Below are positions 54,415 to 63,192 of a stretch of 64,000 bases of DNA, piece by piece. Under the pieces are notes generated by a model. That model saw only the letters and a list, made by a program, of their open reading frames with translations. It was not told where the DNA came from and ran no database searches. Within the stretch, counting starts at the first letter, position 1, and each line of letters begins with the position of its first letter. The position numbers and the translations under genes were made by a program. The DNA comes from Paenibacillus sp. PL2-23 (GTDB taxonomy: Bacteria > Bacillota > Bacilli > Paenibacillales > Paenibacillaceae), in contig NZ_CP162129.1 in the NCBI RefSeq assembly GCF_040834005.1, positions 4,537,501 to 4,601,500 of the forward strand. The letters run 5' to 3'.

Positions 54415-55293
54415 TTATTCTTTTACAGCCCCGAGCACGATCCCCTTCACAAAGAACCGTTGCAGAAACGGATAAACAAGCAGGATAGGCGCCATACCAA
54501 TAAAAATTTGAGCTGCTTTCACGGTTCTTTGCGAAATGTTCTCCAAATCCTCTGGGCGGACAGATACTTTACTAAAATCCTGCTGCACTATAACTGTCTG
54601 CAAGTATGAGGCCAGTGGATATTTCTCGTAATCGGTCATGAACAACAGACCATCAAACCATGAATTCCAGTGCCCGACTAGAGTAAATAGAGATAATGTA
54701 GCCAGAGCGGGTGTGGATATGGGAAGATATACACTGATAAGTGTCCGGAGATGACCTGCGCCATCAATCAAGGAAGCCTCTTCCATTTCTTTGGGGATCC
54801 CTCGAAAAAAATTAAGGAGCAGAATCATGTTCCATACGGAAACCGCACCAGGAAGAATCAGAACCCACATCGTGTTCAACAGATTTAGATTTCGGATCAA
54901 CATATAGAAAGGAACTAAGCCTCCGCTGAACAGCATGGTGAATACAAAATACCAAATATAGATATTTCTTCGTTTAAAGCTGCTGTTTTCCTTGGACAAT
55001 GGGTATGCCGCAAAGATAACGATTAGCATACCTACCGCGGTGCCTAAAATGGTACGTTGAACGGTAATCCAAATGGACCTTATAAAATTTTCATTCGCTA
55101 TAGTCTTCACATACGCATCCCATGTGAAATCCACCGGCCACAGCTTGACCAGGTTTGCACTCGCTGCAGCCTTGCCACTGAATGATACAGCTAGAATATG
55201 GATCAACGGAATGATGCAAATCAGTGAAACTACAATTAATAAAACAACGTTAAACACTGCAAATGTCTTGTAGGATTTTGATTTATGATACAC
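54415..55293 (-). CDS. CUT1 ABC permease (YtcP/MalG type)
   Basis: 292 aa with six membrane helices and the cytoplasmic EAA loop EEASLIDGAGHLRTLISVYL near 180-200 that docks the ATPase. TM region begins TFAVFNVVLLIVVSLICIIPL. The ATG lies at 55293. The gene lies 18 bp after the LplB-type permease gene and before the solute-binding protein. Inner-membrane subunit of the oligosaccharide importer. Confidence 0.93.
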   Translation of the reverse strand: MYHKSKSYKTFAVFNVVLLIVVSLICIIPLIHILAVSFSGKAAASANLVKLWPVDFTWDAYVKTIANENFIRSIWITVQRTILGTAVGMLIVIFAAYPLSKENSSFKRRNIYIWYFVFTMLFSGGLVPFYMLIRNLNLLNTMWVLILPGAVSVWNMILLLNFFRGIPKEMEEASLIDGAGHLRTLISVYLPISTPALATLSLFTLVGHWNSWFDGLLFMTDYEKYPLASYLQTVIVQQDFSKVSVRPEDLENISQRTVKAAQIFIGMAPILLVYPFLQRFFVKGIVLGAVKE

Positions 55294-55311
55294 TCGTTTA
55301 TGGCCTCCTCT

Positions 55312-56283
55312 CTAAAAAATGCGGTAATTCGCTAGTTTATAGGCCATCCGATAAGCGATTACGATCAAGACAAAGCTGACAATAGATTTAAAAAGACCCA
55401 CAGCGGTTGAAAAACTGAATTTCCCTCCGATAATACCGTAACGGTAGACAAAGGTATCAATGATATCTCCTTTGTCATATACGAGAGCATTATACAAATT
55501 AAAGATTTGATCGAAGCCTCCATTTAGGATGTTACCAAGAGCAAGTGTTCCAACTACGATTGTGATAGGTAGCATTGAAGGAATCGTGATTGCCCAGGTC
55601 TGCTGCCATCTTCCAGCTCCGTCTACCTCTGCCGCCTCATATAGTGCAGGATTGATGCCAGCTAGTGCGGCGAGGAACACGATGGTATTGAATCCAAACT
55701 CCTTCCAAACATCACTTACTACCACGACAAAGCGAAACCAGTCTCCGTCTCCCAAAAAGAAGATTGGCTCTATACCGAAAACTCCTGCTAAGGTCTGGTT
55801 GACAAGACCTCCATTTTGAGCAAGCAAATCAATTAGGATTCCTCCGACAAGTACCCAAGACAAAAAATGAGGCATGTAAACGATGGTTTGAACTATTTTT
55901 TTGAAAAAGGCTTTCCTGATTTCATTTAAAAGGAGAGCAAATATAAATGGAACGACTAAATTTACAATCATCTTCAGTCCGGCGATAATAACCGTATTCC
56001 AAATGACCTGAACGTTCTCGGGAATGCTGAACAAAAATTCGAAATGCTCAAGACCAATCCATTCAGAACCCGTCATACCTAGTGCCGGCTTATAGTTTTG
56101 AAAAGCCATTACTAATCCGGCCATGGGGATGTACGAAAAAATGAACGTCAGAATCAACGCTGGAAAAAGCATCATATCGAGTACAATCGTCCTTCTCCAT
56201 TTCGAGCCTTTCCGAGTTGAATCAGCCTGCATCGTACTGTTAGCACTTGCTCTTTCATGATTTAATAAATCTGTCTGTTGCAT
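55312..56283 (-). CDS. CUT1 ABC permease (LplB/UgpA type)
   Basis: 323 aa with six helices; EAA loop EAAEVDGAGRWQQTWAITIP near 235-255. Start at 56283 (ATG) because AAAGGA lies 9 nt upstream, while two other ATGs (56289, 56307) are nearer or lack a site. First of the two permease genes and follows the xylanase gene by about 220 bp, so it may have its own promoter. Works with the YtcP-type permease and solute-binding lipoprotein. Confidence 0.92.
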   Translation of the reverse strand: MQQTDLLNHERASANSTMQADSTRKGSKWRRTIVLDMMLFPALILTFIFSYIPMAGLVMAFQNYKPALGMTGSEWIGLEHFEFLFSIPENVQVIWNTVIIAGLKMIVNLVVPFIFALLLNEIRKAFFKKIVQTIVYMPHFLSWVLVGGILIDLLAQNGGLVNQTLAGVFGIEPIFFLGDGDWFRFVVVVSDVWKEFGFNTIVFLAALAGINPALYEAAEVDGAGRWQQTWAITIPSMLPITIVVGTLALGNILNGGFDQIFNLYNALVYDKGDIIDTFVYRYGIIGGKFSFSTAVGLFKSIVSFVLIVIAYRMAYKLANYRIF

Positions 56284-56431
56284 AAGCATATTTCCTTTCT
56301 GAACCAACCATAGTTAACCTTTCTTATACATTAATCTTAACGTTTCTGTAATTTCAGTTACACGATAATTTGAAAGCATTCATAACAAATTGTTGATATC
56401 ACAGGTATTCAATTAAACCTTACAACGACAT

Positions 56432-56491
56432 AAAAACGCCCCCACACTGATGAACCTGTTCTATCTCAAGTCCATCTATGTAGGAGCGTTT
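56432..56491 (-). terminator. Terminator after the xylanase gene
   Basis: On the minus strand AAACGCTCC pairs with GGGGCGTTT (one G-T) across a long loop, followed by a TTTTATG stretch. It would end the xylanase transcript before the permease genes. Confidence 0.65.
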
Positions 56492-56503
56492 ACGCAGTAA
56501 GAA

Positions 56504-59500
56504 TTAGTTTAACTGCTCAAGCAGTGCTTTAATCTCCGGATCCATATTGAGGAGGTTATAAATAACCGTAAGTGCTTCTGAGCGCGAAGTGTCGGCTTTA
56601 GGAGCAAACCTGTCATCTACCTTCCCCTTTATGAGTCCGGACTCGGCAGCCTGTTTAATAACCTCTGATGCATAGGAATTCTGTAGGTCCGTAAAGACCT
56701 TAACTTCTGAAGCTCTCGGAAGATTATACAGATCTATGATTCGGGACAAGATGACCACCATTTCCTCACGGGTGATCGATTGATTAGGTCTAAAGCTGCC
56801 ATCCTTATATCCCTCAATAATTCCAGCCGCTGCGAAATCAGCAATCGGAACGTTGGCCCAATGCCTATTCGTATCGTTAAAAACCACCTGCTGTGTCCCC
56901 GATATATCCATAAGTCTAGACAATATCATCACAAATTCAGCCCTGGTCACCGCCCGGTCTGGTTTGACTGTTCCATCAATATATCCATTAATTACGTCCA
57001 ACTGGATGAATTTCTCTATCACATCCGCGGCCCAGTGATCCATAATGTGTTCAATTAGGAGAGATGTTCCTGAACCTTTGGCACGTTTAACCAGAGACTC
57101 AATCTTTGCAGCCACATTAGATACAACACCGATTTTAAAAATATTAAGTTCGGACGGTGTTGGTGTTGGTGTTGGTGTTGGTGTTGGTATTGGTGTTGGT
57201 GTTGGTGTTGGTGTTGGTGTTGGTATTGGTATTGGTATTGGTGTTGGTGCCACGAACGTCAGAATACCAAATTGAGATGTATTTTGCCACGAATCATTAG
57301 ATGGATCGTTCCACTTGCTTGAAGTACGGACGCCCCCGCCCTGATCGTCATTAATCTGAATATCAAATCCGATAGACTGGTCTGCTTTTGGCACTATTGT
57401 ACCCAACTGGATTTTCACTTCCATGTTATAGCCGTCGTCCGTATGAATCACAGCACTTTCTAGTCTGTCTGCGGAGGCTCCACCAGCAAAGGAAAGAACG
57501 TTATCGATATTTATACGGTACTGACTGTCATCTCCTTGATAATATCCGGTTCTCTGATGATTCTCATCCAAAAAAATTTCTACAGAATCCTGATACCAAG
57601 GTTCAGGCGCATCCACTTTAAGTAGGGAGTCCTTTACTTCCAAAAAGATCAACAGACTATCATCATTCCACATCGTCCACGCTTCTGCGGAAGCGCTTTT
57701 TGGCGCATTGGTTAAGTTGACCTGAATCCGCTCCACTTTCTCCCAGGTAGCTTCTTTTTTTCCGTCAATCACGAGCGCTCCATGAACAGCCTCTACGGAT
57801 TTCGGCATGCTGGCCAAACGAATCATCCCATATCTACTGGTGTCGGTATCCTGTTGAAGAGTTCGGTCGTTCCAATAAATTTGCGTGGGTTGATATCCGC
57901 TGTCATCTGTAACTCGAACATCAAACCCAATCAGGCTGCCAGCTTCAGCCTGTATGGTGGTCCAAGGAATTACTGCTTCAACAGTATAACCGGCAGCGCT
58001 TGGTCTAACCACCGTCTGTACTTCCTCTGTTCGTTCGTTTGAACGCGGTATAACAACCTTACGAACAGCCGGCTCCAATGACCCGGACATTGCATTTTGC
58101 TCGTCAATAAACAACTCAACTTTGTCATCAGGATTGATTGTGCTATCCTGAACATCCACTTTGATATAAAGATGATTTAAATCCCAAAAGATCTGATGCG
58201 AAGCACTTAAATGATCCTTTACGGCCATCTCAGATTTCACGGCCTTTTTCCATAGTGGATCCTCAGCTCCTGTCTGATTCGGCGATCCAGACAGAGCTGT
58301 AGACAGTTGCCGAATCACGGGCAACCGGGACGGGTCTGCAAGACCCCAATAGGCATCTTTTGCTTGTAGTTTCTTATCGAACAGCAAGGCATGACGATTG
58401 TAGCTTTTCTCATCTTGTAGTCCCCAGATAGTCACAGAGGAAATATTATTCCTGTATTTCTTGTAGACCTCCATGAGCTCCATGTAACGGTGACCCTGCC
58501 GCGCCTCAATGTCTGCCGGCAGCGGCATATCTACACTGACTCCGGAATCTACATCCAGCTCCGTAATTTGGATATCTAGACCGAGCTCGGAATACTGCTT
58601 GATCGTCTTTTCAACTTCTTCAATAGAAGGGGAATATAGCAAATGGTGAGACTGCAGGCCGACCCCATCAATTAGATCTTTTTCCTTCAATGTCTTTAAC
58701 AGCTTGTAGATGTGCTCTCTCTTGGACGGAACTTCAGTATAATAATCGTTATAGTACAGATTAGCATCCGGATCCGCCTTACGTGCAAATTCAAAGGCCT
58801 TTTCAATATAATCTGGTCCGATCAGTGTATACCAAGGTGTTATTCGCAGACCATTTTCATCCCCGCCATTGTCGGCTATGACTTCGTTCGCTACATCCCA
58901 AGCATCAATTTTACCCTTGTAGCGCTGCATAACCGTAGTAATATATTCTTCAAGTCTCTGCAGCAGTAGATCCCGGCTTGCAGGCTCGCCATTGGGGCCC
59001 GTAAACATCCACTCTGCTGCATCAATATGCCAAAGCAAGGCATGTCCTCTGATGTCCATTTCATTATCTTCCGCAAAATTCACATACTGATCCGCTACTT
59101 CAAAGTTATACTGCCCCTCTCCTAATGAGATAAATTTAGGCTTCATCTCATATGTGGCTGTGATACTGTTAAAGTGCTTTTTCAAAAGTTTTGCATATGA
59201 ACCCTCCAACTGCCAGGTGTATGCAGCGGCTCCAATCTTGAAATCATCCGCATATACTTCTTTCAAAGACGGAATACCCTGTTCGATGGTGAGGGGGGCA
59301 GCAGGCTCAATAACTACATCATCCACATAAAATGCTAATGTGTCTATAGGCTCTGGTGTACGGTATGGCGTTTCAACATAAAGAAATAAATCGGATGGAT
59401 AATTATTGTATCGGTAACTGCCTTCTAGCCGGTGCCACTTATCCCAGTTATCTTTAGTAATTGTTGTCTGGTCAGGCACCAGATAATTTTCTGTTTCATG

Positions 59501-59875
59501 CTTGTTATAAACCGTCAACTGGAGGGTTTGATTCTCCTGCGGTTCTTCCTTCAAACGAACATACATAGATATCTGGTAGTCTTTATTCGGTAGCAAGCGA
59601 TCTTTCAAATCCAGCTTAGGACCATAATAGGTTCTTTGACGTCCCTCTACCAACATACTTGAATGACCGTTATTGTAGACATCATTAGTTACGCTTAAGG
59701 TCTCGTCACCAATACGCTTTACCCACCCTTGGAGAGTGCCGTCCTCAAAATCCGTGCTGATCCTTTCTACAGCTGAGTTCGCTTCCGCTCGGTCTATTAA
59801 GCCTTGTGGAGCTAGCATTGTAATCAGTATCATGATCACAAGGAATGCCGCCATGTTCGTTTTGCATTTGTACAT
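56504..59875 (-). CDS. Cell-surface GH10 endo-1,4-beta-xylanase with CBM22, CBM9 x2 and SLH x3
   Basis: 1123-aa secreted, cell-anchored xylanase. Signal peptide at 1-32. CBM22-like domain at about 38-190 (DFEDGTLQGWVKR). GH10 barrel at about 200-540 with acid/base Glu331 in WDVANEVIADNG and nucleophile Glu439 in IQITELDVDSG. Two CBM9-type beta domains at about 545-905 (SGYQPTQIYWNDRTLQQ and GYYQGDDSQYRIN). A Pro-Thr/Ile linker (about 905-935) is encoded by a GGTGTT microsatellite, and three SLH motifs lie at about 965-1120 (DRAVTRAEFVMILSRL). This layout parallels Paenibacillus XynA1-type wall xylanases. ATG with GGAGG 6 nt upstream. SLH binding to wall polymer keeps the enzyme on the cell beside the importer. 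Confidence 0.95.
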   Translation of the reverse strand: MYKCKTNMAAFLVIMILITMLAPQGLIDRAEANSAVERISTDFEDGTLQGWVKRIGDETLSVTNDVYNNGHSSMLVEGRQRTYYGPKLDLKDRLLPNKDYQISMYVRLKEEPQENQTLQLTVYNKHETENYLVPDQTTITKDNWDKWHRLEGSYRYNNYPSDLFLYVETPYRTPEPIDTLAFYVDDVVIEPAAPLTIEQGIPSLKEVYADDFKIGAAAYTWQLEGSYAKLLKKHFNSITATYEMKPKFISLGEGQYNFEVADQYVNFAEDNEMDIRGHALLWHIDAAEWMFTGPNGEPASRDLLLQRLEEYITTVMQRYKGKIDAWDVANEVIADNGGDENGLRITPWYTLIGPDYIEKAFEFARKADPDANLYYNDYYTEVPSKREHIYKLLKTLKEKDLIDGVGLQSHHLLYSPSIEEVEKTIKQYSELGLDIQITELDVDSGVSVDMPLPADIEARQGHRYMELMEVYKKYRNNISSVTIWGLQDEKSYNRHALLFDKKLQAKDAYWGLADPSRLPVIRQLSTALSGSPNQTGAEDPLWKKAVKSEMAVKDHLSASHQIFWDLNHLYIKVDVQDSTINPDDKVELFIDEQNAMSGSLEPAVRKVVIPRSNERTEEVQTVVRPSAAGYTVEAVIPWTTIQAEAGSLIGFDVRVTDDSGYQPTQIYWNDRTLQQDTDTSRYGMIRLASMPKSVEAVHGALVIDGKKEATWEKVERIQVNLTNAPKSASAEAWTMWNDDSLLIFLEVKDSLLKVDAPEPWYQDSVEIFLDENHQRTGYYQGDDSQYRINIDNVLSFAGGASADRLESAVIHTDDGYNMEVKIQLGTIVPKADQSIGFDIQINDDQGGGVRTSSKWNDPSNDSWQNTSQFGILTFVAPTPIPIPIPTPTPTPTPTPIPTPTPTPTPTPSELNIFKIGVVSNVAAKIESLVKRAKGSGTSLLIEHIMDHWAADVIEKFIQLDVINGYIDGTVKPDRAVTRAEFVMILSRLMDISGTQQVVFNDTNRHWANVPIADFAAAGIIEGYKDGSFRPNQSITREEMVVILSRIIDLYNLPRASEVKVFTDLQNSYASEVIKQAAESGLIKGKVDDRFAPKADTSRSEALTVIYNLLNMDPEIKALLEQLN
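57156..57249. repeat. 6-bp microsatellite in the xylanase linker
   Basis: About fifteen copies of GGTGTT (some GGTATT) in the plus strand, read on the minus strand as Pro-Thr or Pro-Ile pairs between the CBM9 and SLH parts. Slippage would change linker length by two residues per unit without frameshift. Confidence 0.9.
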
Positions 59876-60124
59876 TTGTATCCTCCTTAGAGATGCATTT
59901 TATTGTCTCACAATCGTACACAAAGCAGTTCGCTAGGAAGCGTTTTCAAGCGCGAGACAACTTAATCTTGATTATATCTACAGCCACTTCAAACCCAAAT
60001 AACAAAAGCGTATACTGAATAACAAATTAATGTCCTTTGTCAGGCAGGCCTGTTTATTATCAAGAGCGTCATCATTCAATACCGGCCTAGGCACCTTGAA
60101 ACTGTTGCACAAGGAATCTAATTA
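59876..60124. promoter_or_regulatory. Xylanase upstream region
   Basis: About 250 bp without a gene. It holds a GGAGG site, a cre-like site (listed separately) and a minus-strand TATAAT at 59971-59976 as a likely -10 box with a poor -35 (TTTGGG at 17 nt). Beyond it to the fasciclin terminator I see no motif. Confidence 0.5.
59935..59948. promoter_or_regulatory. Candidate CcpA cre site
   Basis: AGGAAGCGTTTTCA matches the cre consensus TGWAARCGYTWWCW at 12 of 14 positions, including the central CG and both flanking arms. It lies about 60 bp upstream of the xylanase ATG and 22 bp downstream of a possible -10, a road-block position. Catabolite repression of xylanase by CcpA is a reasonable reading. 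Confidence 0.6.
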
Positions 60125-60151
60125 CAAAAAAAAACCATCCCGCAGGATGGT
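60125..60151 (-). terminator. Terminator of the fasciclin gene
   Basis: On the minus strand ACCATCC and GGATGGT form a 7-bp stem with a 4-nt loop, followed by a run of nine T. Confidence 0.9.
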
Positions 60152-60179
60152 CAATATGGAAGCCGACTGAACAGCCGGT

Positions 60180-60668
60180 TTATCTGTTTTGCGGGGGAAG
60201 CAGTACCTTATCAATGACATGAATAACGCCATTAGATGCCATAATATCCGCTTTCACCACATTTGCATCGTTCACCTTGACGGGGTTGGTGGAGATGATT
60301 ACGTCACTGCCCTGCAGCGTCTTTACCTTCATGCCGTCCTTGAGATCTGTAGACAGAACCTTGCCAGGCGCCACATGGTACAGCAAAATGTCCTTCAAAT
60401 CCTTGCGGGCAAGCAATTCCTCTGCTGTAATATTCAGTTGCTTCAGCAGGGTGGTAAACGCCTCGTCCGTTGGCGCAAACACAGTGAACGGTCCGCCCCC
60501 TTTTAAAGCGTCCACCAGGCCGGCTTGTTCCAGAGCTTTGGCGAGAATTGTGAATTGTCCGGCTGCGACGGCGGTATCAACGATGTCTTTTCGTTCTTCG
60601 GCATTCGCCATGCCCAGCGGGATCATGAGCAGGCACAGGGTCAGGAGCAGCGTCAGTGTTTTTTTCAT
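60180..60668 (-). CDS. Secreted fasciclin (FAS1) domain protein
   Basis: 162 aa. Signal peptide at 1-23 (ends ANA). A single FAS1 domain with its conserved H1/H2 boxes: [17 protein letters not shown] near 58-75, [16 protein letters not shown] near 97-112, and the end box [13 protein letters not shown] near 145-157. Bacterial members (as MPB70) are extracellular adhesion-type proteins. ATG with GGAGGAAAT upstream. Divergent from the SgrR-type regulator gene 150 bp away. Confidence 0.95.
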   Translation of the reverse strand: MKKTLTLLLTLCLLMIPLGMANAEERKDIVDTAVAAGQFTILAKALEQAGLVDALKGGGPFTVFAPTDEAFTTLLKQLNITAEELLARKDLKDILLYHVAPGKVLSTDLKDGMKVKTLQGSDVIISTNPVKVNDANVVKADIMASNGVIHVIDKVLLPPQNR

Positions 60669-60691
60669 TTCATATTTCCTCCTTCAAGATA

Positions 60692-60709
60692 TAGGTACCT
60701 ATGTACCTT
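60692..60709. promoter_or_regulatory. AGGTAC repeats upstream of the fasciclin gene
   Basis: TAGGTACCTA is a perfect 10-bp palindrome, followed after a short overlap by GTACCT, so two AGGTAC half-sites lie 8 bp apart. It sits 24-41 bp upstream of the fasciclin ATG, in its leader. It might be a regulator site; no match to a known operator. Confidence 0.35.
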
Positions 60710-60817
60710 TCGTTACGTATAAATCATGACCCAAGTTAAGGAACATTATGTATTTCTTCAAAGTACCATTTTACGAAAAAATCCAATCAAGTTAGTGTAC
60801 AGGAACGGAGGGTTTGG

Positions 60818-62617
60818 ATGAAAATACGAAGGCATCTGCTCCAGCTGAGAGAAGCGTATCCGCATGCCGAGGATAGCTCGTCGATCGAGGTGACGACCGC
60901 GGAGCTGGCGGACAAGCTGGGCTGCACACACCGCAATATGGTGCTCCTGCTGAAGCGAATGACGGAGGAGGGCTGGATTAGCTGGACGTCGAAGCGCGGA
61001 CGCGGCAATCGCTCCCTGCTGACATTCCAGCTTCCGCTCGAGAAGCTGCTGCAGGAGGAGGCCGAGGAGCTGGCCATGCGCGGTGATCTGCAGGCCGCCT
61101 TCGAGCTGCTGCATACCAAGAGCGCCGGATCAGCGGCGCTAGCCCGCTTCCAGCAATGGCTCTCCGGCCAATTCGGCTTCCGGAGCATAGTGGAAGGCCA
61201 GCGTCGAACAGATACGCTGCGCTTCCCGCTTCCCGGCATCATCGGGAGCCTCGATCCGGCCCGCATTCACTATGCCGGGGAGTCGCATCTCGTGAGCCAG
61301 CTGTTCGATGGGCTTGTCCGTACCGACACTCGGGGCGGCAACGCGCTGCCTCATCTCGCGCATGCATGGGAGACGAACAGCGATCGGACAGAGTGGACCT
61401 TCTACCTGCGCAAAGGCGTCATGTTCCACCACGGCCGGGAGATGACCTCCGCAGACGTCCGATTTACGCTTCAGCGTCTCCAGCAGCTCGCACCCGGAGG
61501 GCTGTACAACTGGGTCTATCATGGCATTCAAGATATGCTGACACCGGACTCCACCACGATCCGCATCCGGCTTGCGCAGCGCAACGAGACGTTCCTCTCC
61601 TTCCTCTCCACCAACCGCGCATCCATCATACCGGAGGATATTTGCCAATCCGAAGGCGACGCCTTCGGTCAAGCACATGGCTCCGTTATCGGGACGGGGC
61701 CGTTTCGGCTCGGGAGCCGAGAGCAGGGCATATGGATGCTGGAGGCGTTTCCTTCTTATTTTCAAGAGAGAGCGTTTCTGGATCGGGTGGAGGTCTGGAC
61801 GATGCCGGCTGGCAACACGGACAAGGATGGAGGACAGGGCGTGCTTCAACAGTTCCAGGTCATGCACAATGTGAAGCTGGAGAATACGTCGAATGGACAT
61901 TTCCAGCAGGTGAGGCAATCGGGGACGACCTGCAAGTTCATAACGGTTAACGAGCTGAAGGAAGGGCCTCTGCGGAATGCCGCCATTCGCGCCGCGCTGG
62001 ATCGCGGCATTCATCGGGGAGAGCTGCTCAGGCTGCTGTCGGGCGATGTAATCGAGGGAGCTTCCAGCTTCTGGTCAAGCGGCGAGCAGGGAAGCTGTAC
62101 GGTGTCCCAATATGACAGCGCTGCGACAAGACAGGAGCTGGAGGAGGCCGGATATCAGGGAGAAACGCTGGTGCTGACTACGATCCCTCAATACGAGCGC
62201 GATGCCGCAATGATCAAGACGCTGCTGGAGCAAGCAGGTGTGACGGTATCCGTTAATTTGCTGCCTGCGGAGCAGTTCAAGGGCGCCGAGCGGATGTCCG
62301 CCGATCTGCTGCTGTTCGCCGTCATGCTGGACGAGCACCGTGAGCTGCGGCTAATCGACCTGTACAAAAGCATGATGCAGCATGCGGAGCCAGGAACACG
62401 CGCTTTAGTTGCGGAGGCGCTGGAGCGTATCCTCGCTGAGCCGGATGCAGCGGGCCGGACTCGTCTGTTCATCGGTATCGAAGGCTTGCTCGCCCCCCGC
62501 CATTCGCTTCTGTTCCTGTACCGCAAGCATTTGAAGACGGCATTCCACCCTTCCGTGCAGGGGATTTCGCTAGAGTCGCTGGGCTGGGTGCGGTTCCGGG
62601 ATTTATGGTTTCGTTGA
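60818..62617 (+). CDS. SgrR-like regulator fused to family-5 solute-binding domain
   Basis: 599 aa. N-terminal winged HTH of the SgrR kind at about 1-115 (TTAELADKLGCTHRNMVLLL, KRMTEEGWISWTSKRGRGNR), then a cytoplasmic oligopeptide-binding-type domain from about 160 to the end (LTPDSTTIRIRLAQRNETFL, IGTGPFRLGSREQG, IRAALDRGIHRGELLRLLSG). E. coli SgrR senses glucose-phosphate stress; relatives in Firmicutes control peptide or sugar transporters. ATG at 60818 preceded by GGAGGGTTTGG. No transporter gene is adjacent. Its divergent neighbour, the fasciclin gene, is a possible target. Confidence 0.9.
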   Translation: MKIRRHLLQLREAYPHAEDSSSIEVTTAELADKLGCTHRNMVLLLKRMTEEGWISWTSKRGRGNRSLLTFQLPLEKLLQEEAEELAMRGDLQAAFELLHTKSAGSAALARFQQWLSGQFGFRSIVEGQRRTDTLRFPLPGIIGSLDPARIHYAGESHLVSQLFDGLVRTDTRGGNALPHLAHAWETNSDRTEWTFYLRKGVMFHHGREMTSADVRFTLQRLQQLAPGGLYNWVYHGIQDMLTPDSTTIRIRLAQRNETFLSFLSTNRASIIPEDICQSEGDAFGQAHGSVIGTGPFRLGSREQGIWMLEAFPSYFQERAFLDRVEVWTMPAGNTDKDGGQGVLQQFQVMHNVKLENTSNGHFQQVRQSGTTCKFITVNELKEGPLRNAAIRAALDRGIHRGELLRLLSGDVIEGASSFWSSGEQGSCTVSQYDSAATRQELEEAGYQGETLVLTTIPQYERDAAMIKTLLEQAGVTVSVNLLPAEQFKGAERMSADLLLFAVMLDEHRELRLIDLYKSMMQHAEPGTRALVAEALERILAEPDAAGRTRLFIGIEGLLAPRHSLLFLYRKHLKTAFHPSVQGISLESLGWVRFRDLWFR

Positions 62618-62732
62618 ATGTTGCCTGTGAGAAAACAAATCGTTCTTGCAACACGTCGGTCGTTTTTGACGTATTAGTTATAGCTTCACCTTGCTCTACA
62701 CGAGTACATCATTACTTTAGGAGGTCATCTTT

Positions 62733-63137
62733 ATGGGATTTGGACACGATCCGTCCTTCGGACATAGTGGTTTTAACTTCATGTTCGACATCTTTCCTAT
62801 TATATTTTTCCTCGTCTTCGCGCTTATTGTTGGAGGCATTATATTCAGCATCGTTAACCATATGCGCAATGCCCGCTCGCCCGAGGAGACTGCCTACGCA
62901 ACAATTGTCGCCAAGCGCATGGACGTGCGCCATTACTCCAATCATAACAACAACGACATAGGACATTCCAGCTCCTCCTCTCGAACGTACTACTACATTA
63001 CGCTTCAGTTCGACAACGGCGTCCGCAAGGAATTTCTCGACGTAAAAAACTTGTTCGGCCTTGTCGTGGAGGGCGACCGCGGCTTCGCAGCGACCAAAGG
63101 CGAATGGATCGTCGCCTTCGAGCGGCAGGCGGGTTAA
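62733..63137 (+). CDS. DUF2500 membrane protein
   Basis: 134 aa: N-terminal polar part, one TM helix at about 20-42 (IFPIIFFLVFALIVGGIIF), then the DUF2500 beta domain: ATIVAKRMDVRHYS, a Ser/His/Asn-rich loop, TYYYITLQFDNGVRKEFLDV, VVEGDRGFAATKGEWIVAFER. AGGAGG 8 nt before the ATG. Cytosolic or extracellular OB-like domain of unknown role. Followed by a strong hairpin, then the 102-bp repeat array. Confidence 0.9.
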   Translation: MGFGHDPSFGHSGFNFMFDIFPIIFFLVFALIVGGIIFSIVNHMRNARSPEETAYATIVAKRMDVRHYSNHNNNDIGHSSSSSRTYYYITLQFDNGVRKEFLDVKNLFGLVVEGDRGFAATKGEWIVAFERQAG

Positions 63138-63139
63138 GC

Positions 63140-63181
63140 AACAAGGCGGTACAAGTCATGAACCTCGTACCGCCTTGTTAT
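63140..63181 (+). terminator. Terminator after the DUF2500 gene
   Basis: AACAAGGCGGTAC pairs with GTACCGCCTTGTT in a 13-bp stem, followed by ATATTC on the plus strand (short T run). It begins just past the stop codon. Confidence 0.8.
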
Positions 63182-63192
63182 ATTCACTTGGG

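Noticed and set aside
56376-56392. Second cre site (TGAAAGCATTCATA) upstream of the LplB-type permease gene
   Set aside because: It lacks the central CG and matches only about 11 of 14 positions, which is expected by chance in A+T-rich DNA.
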